Made by a program: the position numbers and the translations under genes
Part shown: one piece after another, positions 55,627 through 64,000 of the stretch
How the letters are laid out: each line of letters starts with the position of its first letter
Numbering within the stretch: the first letter of the stretch is position 1
The notes under the pieces: model-generated
What the model was told of the DNA's origin: nothing
Seen by the model: the letters and a program-made list of their open reading frames with translations, nothing else
The model's database searches: none
Origin: Marasmius tenuissimus
Lineage: Eukaryota; Basidiomycota; Agaricomycetes; Agaricales; Marasmiaceae
Direction of reading: 5' to 3'
Length of the DNA stretch: 64,000 nucleotides
NCBI GenBank assembly: GCA_029532415.1
Contig: JAQOTA010000027.1
Coordinates: 124,001-188,000, forward strand

Positions 55627-55627
55627 T

Positions 55628-56050
55628 TATCGTTCTCCCTACTCTCGACGACACCATTAGCTGCAGTTTGTTCGCTCGTACGGCTGTTCGTCGCACCTCC
55701 ATACCACCGTGGACGCCCTCGACTATGGTTGAGGATGTTTCGGTGCATCCGAAAAATCCTTGGATGCCCCATGGATCTATATTGAGCACTCGGGACTCAC
55801 CCTTCCCTTCGTCCCTCATCGGTAACCCCCTCTGGGCTCTGCTTGCTGAAATTTGGCCTCGCCTCCGCGTCGCTCGTTCCTCTGGAATCGCTAGGGAATC
55901 GCCAGTGAGCCTCACAGGCCACTATTTTGAGAATATTAGGGCTAGTCAGGTGTCTATGCATGTTGGATGGTCCCAACGTGCTAGGTGGGTCTCAAAAAAC
56001 ATACGGCATCTCATTCGAGGACAAAATATGTATGTGGTTGCGTCGCTCCA
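55628..56050 (+). repeat. Diverged copy of the third element's subterminal sequence
   Basis: Directly after the LINE tail the sequence resembles the inner part of the right TIR read in reverse (58300-58560): both have CGACGACAC, a CTCGA..GGATG block, and TCCGAAAAA.CCTT.G.ATGC. Identity is clearly lower than between the TIRs. This suggests either internal duplication in the element or remains of an older relative. An open frame across it (55668-56057) is probably chance. Confidence 0.6.
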
Positions 56051-58454
56051 TCATTGACTTTTGGCTGTGACTTTGCTTAATGAAGCAGTACGAGCTGTAC
56101 ATACTGTCACAGCTACTATCCAATCCCGGAATGTGTTGGAAGGTTTGCTTTTTCTTTAAGAGCTTCACCAGCCTCGTCAACTTCCCGTCCCCCTTGATCT
56201 AGGATTTCCGTCGTGCATCCGATAAGTTCGACTGGCTCAGCATATTCTGTCACTTGCTCACACAAAGCTGCTCGTAGCATGATAGCTATAGCCTCACCCT
56301 GAGGTTAATCCAACCAAACAATCTGTATCAATTAACTCATATCGAAATTCTAACGCCTTGATTGAGCCTGATACGAATCCAAATCGCTTCCTAGATATGT
56401 AATGCGTGAGTTTTACCTCAAAAATCAGGGAGTCGGTATGTTTCGGTGGTCTCAGGCGACCTTCCCTATTTTTTAACCTGGCCCATCATTGAAATTTGTC
56501 AAAACAACGGCAGAGAGACTCTCTAAATATGTCAAAGTACACATGGTATTTATATGGGATTTTTTGAAATGGTCGTAACAACCACTCAAGCGGGGACTGC
56601 CAACAAAGGCGTTACAGGTAATGGCGAGATTAACTGTTTGGTCGTTACGAAGAAATTCCACTGAGGTATCCAACTACATAATATTGCCATTCAGGATAGG
56701 ACATATGCCGGGACGTCTACACAACGCTGAAAGCGGATACATGTCTTCATTGAAGGTATAAGATAAGTTATATGTTCTCAAATGAGATCTCTGGCTGTTC
56801 GGGCCCAGTTATCCAAGCCATCAAAACATATTCCTCCTCACTTTCTCGATTCATTGGCTTCACGGATAGGATACAAAAGAGATGGTATTCATCCTAGACT
56901 ATGCAAACTCCATACTACGTCTGCAGACACGGTGAACATATGCTAGCCGCATTCCAACCCGGATACATAAGTCGCAGACAGTGTTTCTTGTGAGTAGACC
57001 AGGCGAAAGAGAAAAGCTTAGGCGGCTTACGGAGGCTCATTTCGAGACTGAATTGAAGCAATACTAACAAAACTATGTCGTACTGAGGATCCTAGGCCAA
57101 GACAAGTCAGAAGTGCGGTGGTGAGGCAGAAATATATGGTGGGTGCCGATTCCTGATGAGCCAGCATAGTTAAAGTGCACAGTGGGTATAACGAAGTAAA
57201 CCTCACATGGGTAATACACAGAGTGTTCTTGTAGTCTTGAGATGCTTGTGAAGAGGTGATAATCGAGTAGATTGTCCTAAGGCTTAAGGCCTTTCGTTCA
57301 GTCTTTTATACACAAGTTTCTGGTACATGTAATAAGTATTACACTAACTGAAACTACTACTAGAAGTAGGTATTCGGCCCTAAAGGCGTAAAAGACATTA
57401 GTACTGTGTAAGTACTTCTACCATGGATGGTAGTATGCTTGGTGAGCATAGTCGTGTTTGCCTCATGTATTGGAGGCTCTACTTATGCTATTGGATAGCG
57501 ACTGTCTATAGTGTCATATATGATGAAACTAGATGTACGTAGTAAGATACGTAGACAGAGACGTAGTACTTGCATGAGGACGCAAGTGTTCTAGAGGCGT
57601 AGCTCTATAAATAGTGTGACGCGTAAACAACACGTCAATAGTGTATCACATGATTTCCATCACGTTCAACAATTCCGCGTTCGAAAAGACCCGTGCCAAT
57701 GTAACCAGAGCCTCCGTCGATCTGCTTCGACTTGATGCTGCCAAATCAAGTCTCAAGTACTGGCATGGATGCCATCGTCGCTTTGGGCCCACCACAAAAA
57801 ACATTTGATAGGCGTCGATCATTCGACGAGGTTTTGAAAAATTCAGCTTAGGAGTCGATCGAGGATTAGCATACACACAAGTATTCTTGTTGGAATCCTG
57901 CAAATTATTCCTAGGTCATTTTTTGGCAGTAAGGGTATGCTGAACTAATGTTGGTAGAATCTCGCGCGACCGCTTAGCAGGATGAAAGCAGGATCGGTTC
58001 TCAGTTGACGGGTGATGCGACAGTCTGCGAAGGGTGGAGGGGTCCGCAAATTTCGAGGTTGGTGAAGAGTGAATCTGTCGATACGGAAGATCTGTGTCGC
58101 TGTTGTTCTGTCAAGCAAAGCCAGGAGTGGAAAGTTGTACAGTGACCGCACCGCTGCGACGTACACATAGCGATGGCACTGTAGTGGACATGTTCTCAAG
58201 ATTCACCCTATGCGGTCGAACAGTCCTACTCCCGTACGCTCTCGTTCATAGCCCCTCACTAGTTCTATCAACTCATAGGCGTCGCTGCTAATTCCCCACC
58301 AGGATTATTAGGGTTTTCGAGGAAGCGTTGATCGAGGTAGGGGCACAATTACCAGATTTCGGCGAGCTGGAGAGCGAACGATGCGACACGAAGGTTTCAT
58401 GGACTGAAATCTATGTCTCTGAGCATTCCTAAGGTTTTTCGGAGACGCCGACGC
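56051..58454. other. Noncoding interior of the third element
   Basis: No gene or transposase motif was found on either strand. The part at about 57240-57655 has a different texture, with many GTAGTA/TACGTAG motifs, a TATAAATA box near 57607 and a TG...CA-like outline. It could be a solo LTR, but no 5-bp flanking duplication was found. Confidence 0.4.
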
Positions 58455-58799
58455 ATCCTCGACGAGAATCGAGGGCATTGACACTGACAGGGATGCGAAG
58501 GTGTAACGGACGGATCGTGCAATCGAATGATTCACCACAATTTGTGTCGTCGTGAGTGGGGAGAAGTCGAAAAGAGCTGTTTTAGGATGTGCGAGCTATA
58601 GGGTATAGATTCGAGAGAGACCGACTGGTTTTTGCCAGGGGGTGAGCATCGAGCTCGTCGACGGTGGTGGTGAGCAGCAACAGAGACGTGACGGCATCGA
58701 TTAGCTCGATCATTCGGGGGCCTCTTAGGCCCCTTTCTCACGTACAAAGAACCCCCCCAATTAGGCCTTCGGCACCTGTCACAAGTGGTGCCTAAGGTG
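58455..58799 (-). repeat. Right TIR of the third element
   Basis: Inverse of 48620-48958, near-identical over the outer 220 bases and then more diverged with small indels. The TSD copy AGTTCAAA follows at 58800-58807. Confidence 0.92.
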
Positions 58800-58807
58800 A
58801 GTTCAAA

Positions 58808-59609
58808 AAGCAGTTCGGTCTTGTCACGTGCCTTGCGGACTTCAACTGCCGGATCGGAAGACACGGTCTTGCCTTTTACTCTCATCTCGCTATTATGCTC
58901 GCTTCCTCTCCTTTGCATGATGTAGCTTCTGGATTGCTTATCGAACAACTATAATCACGGCATAACGCCAGTAACAGATGGGTGAAGTGATCATGAACGT
59001 CAACGACTCAACTATCCGACTCTTCTGGAAGTTCCGTGGGTGCTCAAGAGGCTCTGGGAGCTAGTGCATGGACAATACCCGAGACAGTGGCTTTGCCTCA
59101 AGCTAGACTGGTAGATGAAGGTATTTCGGCAATCGCTTCAGACCGACATAAACAACTGCGGACAAAGAAATGGGCACTGGAGGGTGAGTTATTCTCCTTG
59201 TGATGCTCCGCAGTTCCTTGTCGCCGATACTCCGTTTAAGAGTGCACACGTCAAAGACTCGGAACCTACATTGTCATCAAGGCACATTTCGAACATGGGC
59301 TGTGTGCGTTCTTTACGCTACCAAGTAAATTCAGTAGGTACTGAGACCAAACTTTTCGTTACCCCCATAGTTATCTATATTCCCGTCCTCGTGGGTTAAC
59401 GTTCAACATTCAACCTGTTCAGCCGTACTGGACGGAGAAAAACAATACACGAAGATAAGGTCACCATAGCCGATGACATTTGTGCTCAGGGCGAGTTATC
59501 AAAGCCAAAAGTGCCACACGGGTCGCTGCCAGGATTGGACATTCTGGTGACACTAGGGTCGATGAGGGTTTCAAGAGGGTTTCAAGAGGGCTTGCAATAG
59601 TCACCGACG
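58808..59609. other. Spacer right of the third element
   Basis: No supported gene. Short frames at 59115-59399 and 59480-59671 lack conserved features; the latter runs into the start of the tandem duplication. Confidence 0.4.
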
Positions 59610-61650
59610 ACTTCATCACGTTAGTGTGCTCCATTCCTGCTGCAATTGGCGGCCTGTTCGAAGTTACCTGATATAGAGCACATCATCAACCAATATCCAC
59701 AACATGCCTTGAGCCGACTACGAGGTTGTCGTTCCATCGGTCGTTCGTTGCCTGATTCGGGAAGAGGGAAACTGTGCATATCGTTGGAGCGTATGTTCTG
59801 CCGTCCCTGAATCTTTCACTCTCTCGGACTCCCCCACCCCGGCATCGCTTCCTGCATTTCATTAGCACTCCGTCTAACGGGACTCATGATAGTCACAATG
59901 GTCGATCTGTCCTTAGAGCGTAACTATACTCTAGAGTTAGACGCGGAGCGTGTCCGTCCACTCACGGGAATGTAGAAAAACATTCGAACGGCGGTGTCGA
60001 TGGATTTTATAAAGCGCTCAGCTTTGTGCGGACGCATACAATCCCTCCCCCCCCATCTTTCGTATATGAGCCTGACAACAGAAGCGAAATCTGGTCGTCC
60101 TGGGGAGCTGGTGACAAGTTTCTTCTGTTTGCTTAGCTGGTGAGAACACATCATACTTGTTGGCCTCATGAGACTCAATCTTTTCACGGGAAGTTCGGTT
60201 CTATCATTTCTGATATCACGCCGTACCCCAACCAAGATCTACGAATGGAAACATTTGACCTGGGGAAAGCTCTGCATGATTCTGATCTTGTGCGACGGGT
60301 GGGTTTTTTGCCGTTGAACAGATGAGAGGTACTCATATCTATACTCTCGGTGGCTAGATGGATCTTTGTCTTCCTTAGTGAGCTCTCTTTGACTTGGGTG
60401 AACAAAGCGCAGCTCTCATCCGCCACTGGCAACGACAGCCGGATTTATGCTGACCGGTGTCGGAACCGGCCTGAACCCCAGACTTTGCACCTCTGTTATG
60501 CTAACTTGCATATTGTCCTTCGGGGCCTTCAGGGTACGATCTCACCTATTAAGGATACTGATTCGACGTAAATTGATCATGATTATCATATAGGTGCTGG
60601 TCTCTACATTTCTGATTGAGAAGGTTCGTGTCTCAAACGGATACTCGATCCTGCAGTCTGACGCCGAGATTATTATCCAAGCTTTACATCGTCTGGTCAA
60701 ACGAGTTGCGAACGCCGCGTTTGAAGAGCCCGATCTTCAGGATATCGATGACCTCTTTACTTGGTTATGGAGGACTTGTCGCGCCCGCTGTATGGTCACA
60801 GACGACCTCAACATTCGAGGAAGGGTCGTGTTCCTTTACGGTTAAGACAAACGGGTGAGATGGTGACTGGGCTTCTAACAGATCTTATACTGACGGTGAG
60901 GTGGACAGATTGATACTATTATCGGTATATGACCTTATTCAGGTCGGGTTCTTCACTTTTATGTTCTGTTGGCCGTTGTGTCGTTCAAGGATCAGGAGCG
61001 CGGCTCTTCGCACGGTTGCGAAGATGACTTTAGTGTGAGTGGCTCTCGGACGTGAGCCGTCACGCTGACTTATGGTTCCTCCATCTATCTTTTTGCATTT
61101 TTGCATGAAGAGGCGGGGCATTGGGACTACTTGTCAGCAGTGTGGGTGTCCTACTTATTGGATCACGCTCTGAGACGACCTGACAGCAGATTCGGTTTTT
61201 CCCTAGGCCAATCTCGCATTAGTTTTCCAAATGAAAGGACATCAGCTGGATTGGGTGTGTGTCACGAGTTGCGTTTTAGACGTGCGTTACATTTGTTACC
61301 GATCTTACTTCTCCATGTTCTCTAGCTCAACCGACGTCATTCCCGCAGATTACACTCAACGGGCTAATCTTCTATTGGGTCTCATCTGGCGCACCGTCAG
61401 ACTCTATCAATCACTTCACACTACCAACTATTTCTCTCACTTCAAGTGCGGCTACCTACAACGAAGCCCGTTCAGACGCAAGAGGCATTGGTTCATCAAC
61501 GAATAAGAACCTCACCATTCCGGTCCCGGTTCCAGTACACGGAAACCTCTCATTATCGAGTATCTATAGCTGTCAGGGAGACTGTCCAGACGATGTTGAA
61601 AGGAACTCGAGACCACGGACGTGGGCCGATTCGCATGTTGGCCGGAGATT
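59610..61650 (+). repeat. Tandem segmental duplication, copy 1
   Basis: This segment is repeated in direct orientation from about 61935 to the window end, with a period of about 2.34 kb. Shared landmarks include GACGACTTCATCACGTTAG (59610/61935), GTGAACAAAGCGCAGCTCTC (60400/62750) and CCAGTACACG (61530/63899). The copies have diverged by many substitutions and small indels. Confidence 0.8.
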
Positions 61651-61652
61651 GA
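60594..61652 (+). CDS. Multi-pass membrane protein gene, C-terminal exons, copy 1
   Basis: Exons with matching GT-AG junctions in both tandem copies support a real gene: 60594-60623 (VLVSTFLIEK), 60682-60854 (LYIVWSNELRTPRLKSP, then SLLGYGGLVAPAVWSQ), 60909-61034 (GLILLSVYDLIQVGFFTFMF, CWPLCRSRIRSAALRTVAKM), about 61207-61279 (NLALVFQMKGHQLDWVCVTS) and from 61351 (ITLNGLIFYWVSSG, then a Ser/Pro tail). At least four membrane spans are visible, and the order recalls the fungal seven-TM receptor-like families with a VCLGSC-type motif before the last helix. The 5' exons, probably from about 59900, could not be assembled with confidence, so the copy may be intact or broken. Confidence 0.5.
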
Positions 61653-61934
61653 GCTGGGATACGAAGGTGAGCAGGAAATGCGGTGCGGGCTTTTTCGTGG
61701 CATGCCATTGACGCGACTCCCAATCCTTCTAGTTCCCTACGATACGCCGAAACAGTTACCTGTAGTCTCGTTGTCGCGAGTGCGGGATCTCCCACATACT
61801 CATACAACGACTTCTTCCCGCTGCGAGGTGGAGCCTTCAAAGATTGACGGAGCCATTTTGGGAGAGCCACAGACGGTTTGCGGTAGCAGGGCTGATGAGT
61901 CTTTGGAGGACGTGCGATACGCAGGGACCGTAAA

Positions 61935-64000
61935 CGACGACTTCATCACGTTAGTGTGCACCATCCCCGGTGCGACGATCGGTTGTCGAGTCAAAGCTAA
62001 CTGATATAGAGCACATCATCAACTAAAATCCTCAACGTACCTGAAGCCGACTACGAGAGTCTCGGTCGTTGTCTATAGTTGAATTCAATACTGCTCCCGG
62101 AGCAGCCTTCTCTGATTTGGATAGAGGGAGACTGCGCATGTTGTTGGAAGTATATTGTGTCCCTGAACCTTTCACTCTCGGATTCCCCCACCCCGGCATC
62201 GCTTCCCGCATTGCGGTGGCAGTCCGTCTAGTGGGACTCATGATAGTCACAATGGTCGATCTGCCCCCCAAGTGTGCCTAGATACTAGACTCAGGCTCGG
62301 AGGCGCCCGCCCACTCACAGGAATGTAGAAAAACATTCGAACGGCAACGTCAATGGATTTTAAAAAGCACTCAACTATGTGCGAGAGTGCACAATCCTCT
62401 CCCCATTCTTCCATATATGAGCCCAATAGCAGAAGCGAAATCTGGTCGTCCTGGAGAGCTAGTGACAAGTTTCTTCTGTTTGCTTAGCTGGTGAGGACAC
62501 AACGCGTTTGTTCGGTTCACGCAGCTTAATCTTTAGACGCGAAGCTCGGTTCTATCATTCCTGATATCGCGTCGTATCCCAACCAAGTTATACGAATGGC
62601 GACAGTTGACTTGGGGGAAGCTCTGTATGATCATGATCTTGTGCGACGGGTAAGTGTTTTCGCCGTTGAACGTGAACGTATGAGGGGTGTTGATATTCAC
62701 TCGGTCGCTAGATGGCTCTTTGTCTTCCTTGGTGAGCTCTCTTTGACCCGGGTGAACAAAGCGCAGCTCTCATTCGCCGTTGATGAAAACAGCCGGATTC
62801 ATGTTGACCGGTGTCGGAACTCATATGAACCCTAGACTTTGCTCCTCTGTTATGATAATTTGCATCGTGTCTTTCGGAGGCTTCAGGGTACGATTTTACG
62901 TTTTACGATCCTGATTCAATGTTGATTCCTTACGATTTCCATATAGGTGCTAGTCGCTACATTTCTTATTGAGAAGGTGCGTACCACGATCGGATGCTCG
63001 ATCCTGTAGTAGGCTGAGGCCGAGATCGTCATTCAAGCTCTACATTGTCTGGTCAAACGAAATGCGGACACCGCGTATGAAAAGTCCGGTATTCAGGATA
63101 TCGATGATCTCGCTACTCGTTTACGCAGCACTTGTCGCTCCCGCTGTATGGTCGCAATCGGCCTCGACGTTCCAGGAAGGGTCGTGTGCCTTCTCTTTCA
63201 AGACATACGGGTGAGATGATAGCTGAACTTCTTGCACATTCCATGCTGACAGTTAGGTGAAAAGCTTGATACTACTATCGATCTACGATTTTATTCAAGT
63301 CGGATTCTTCACTTTCATGTTCTGTTGGCCTTTGTGTAGCTCAAGGATCAGGAGCGCGGCTCTCCGCACGGTCGCAAAGATGACTTTGATGTGAGTGTAT
63401 CTCGAATTTGAGTGGTCATGGTGGGACTTGTACTTACAGCATCTCTTTTTGGATGAAGCGGGGGATTATTTGGACTACTAGTCAGCACGGTAGGTGTCCA
63501 ACCTTTCCGATGACCTTCTAACCGCTAACGAAGAAGAACTGAATTACCTCTAGGCTAATCTCACGTTAGTCTTCAAAATGAAAGGACATCAGCTCGATTG
63601 GGTGTGCATCACGAGTTGCGTTTTGGATGTACGTTTGATTTGTTCCCGATTTCAATTCTCCGTAGTATACCCTAACTCACTCCACCGTTCTCTGTGACTA
63701 ACTCGTTCCTGCAGATCACCCTAAACGGGCTCATATTCTATTGGGTCTCGTCTGGCGCGCCGTCGGACTCCATTAATCACTTCACACTGCCAACTATCTC
63801 CCTCGCTTCAAGTACGACTACCTACCACGAAGGCCGTTTGAACGCAAGGGGCTTTGGCACACCAATGAATAAGAACGCCACTATCCCGGTCCCGGTCCCA
63901 GTACACGAAAACCCCTCATCTTCGAGCATCTACATCTTTCCGGAAGACGGTTTAGACGATATTGAAGGGAACTTGAGACCACGAACGTGGCCTGATTCAC
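61935..64000 (+). repeat. Tandem segmental duplication, copy 2 (cut by window end)
   Basis: Direct repeat of 59610-61650. It continues past position 64000. Confidence 0.8.
62947..64000 (+). CDS. Multi-pass membrane protein gene, C-terminal exons, copy 2 (3' partial)
   Basis: Counterpart of 60594-61652. Exons: about 62947-62976 (VLVATFLIEK), about 63046-63210 (LYIVWSNEMRTPRMKSP, SLLVYAALVAPAVWSQ), about 63257-63389 (LILLSIYDFIQVGFFTFMF), about 63556-63629 (NLTLVFKMKGHQLDWVCITS) and 63717 onward (ITLNGLIFYWVSSGAPSDS, then a Pro/Ser tail with IPVPVPVHENP). Reading frames agree with copy 1 at every junction, which argues that these exons have been under selection at least until recently. The 5' part is unresolved and the 3' end lies beyond the window. 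Confidence 0.5.

Larger units (their letters stand above)
49619..55627 (+). mobile_element. LINE-type non-LTR retrotransposon, degenerate
   Basis: Two long coding regions in LINE order: ORF1 (coiled coil plus RRM-like domain) and ORF2 (endonuclease, RNase H-like segment, reverse transcriptase, zinc finger). The 3' end is a short AAAT repeat tail at about 55605-55626, typical of some LINEs. The 5' end is not defined; I could not find a TSD. It sits inside the third TIR element. ORF2 is broken in three places, so the copy is dead. Confidence 0.85.
48620..58799. mobile_element. Third CACCT-type TIR element, non-autonomous, hosting a LINE
   Basis: The element starts CACCTTAGGCACCACTTG and ends with its inverse. 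The TIRs are about 340 bp and well matched (a handful of substitutions, more toward the inner ends). A perfect 8-bp TSD, AGTTCAAA, lies at 48612-48619 and 58800-58807. The CACCT tip and 8-bp duplication match KDZ-1. No transposase or other element gene was found. A LINE (about 49.6-55.6 kb) makes up over half its length, so the original element was about 4 kb. It inserted immediately upstream of the split F-box gene. Confidence 0.88.

Noticed and set aside
55668..56057. 129-codon frame after the LINE tail
   Set aside because: Lies in a diverged duplicate of noncoding subterminal element sequence; no domain seen.
1..64000. CRISPR arrays, rRNA, tRNA genes
   Set aside because: No spaced direct-repeat array and no tRNA-like or rRNA-like core was seen on reading both strands; the sequence is eukaryotic nuclear in character.

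Overview
The window reads as a chromosome segment of a filamentous basidiomycete, most likely an Agaricomycete (mushroom-forming fungus). Genes are split by many short GT-AG introns (about 40-65 bases). The host genes are typical fungal ones: a P4-ATPase lipid flippase, a Kre9/Knh1-like secreted protein, a ZCCHC8-like zinc-knuckle protein and F-box proteins. The mobile DNA is dominated by KDZ (Kyakuja-Dileera-Zisupton) transposons. I cannot name the species. No bacterial operons, CRISPR arrays, rRNA or tRNA genes were seen.

Bases 1-14,670 are ordinary host DNA: the end of an SH3 protein, a four-TM membrane protein, a ZCCHC8/PSP protein on the minus strand, a small secreted protein, a 15-exon flippase whose frame closes exactly, and a signal-peptide/single-TM protein with a PPxY tail. 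A tandem paralogue of the last gene lies at 26,151-27,677. Between the two paralogues sits a complete 11.2 kb KDZ transposon (KDZ-1, 14,679-25,910). It has 342-bp nearly identical terminal inverted repeats (TIRs) and a perfect 8-bp target-site duplication (TSD). It carries a KDZ transposase, a head-to-head TET/JBP-type 2-oxoglutarate dioxygenase, and three further cargo genes.

Bases 28,000-48,600 are an F-box/leucine-rich gene neighbourhood. One F-box gene (28,067-29,587) is intact and one (31,949-33,683) has a single-base frameshift. A third copy is split in two by a second transposon, KDZ-2 (34,979-47,833, 12.9 kb). The two gene halves (34,151-34,978 and 47,834-48,611) join at the TSD. KDZ-2 has an apparently intact 1,009-residue transposase in 11 exons and six cargo genes. 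Two or three of these are counterparts of KDZ-1 cargo, so the elements share an accessory gene set whose role is unknown.

A third TIR element with the same CACCT terminus and a perfect 8-bp TSD spans 48,620-58,799. I see no transposase in it, and a LINE-type retrotransposon (about 49,600-55,627) is nested inside. The first LINE ORF has two apparent spliceosomal introns. The second has an endonuclease, a degenerate RNase H-like segment in an unusual place between endonuclease and reverse transcriptase, the reverse transcriptase, and a C-terminal zinc finger. It is broken by two frameshifts and one stop. The last 4.4 kb hold two diverged tandem copies of a multi-pass membrane protein gene, the second cut by the window end.
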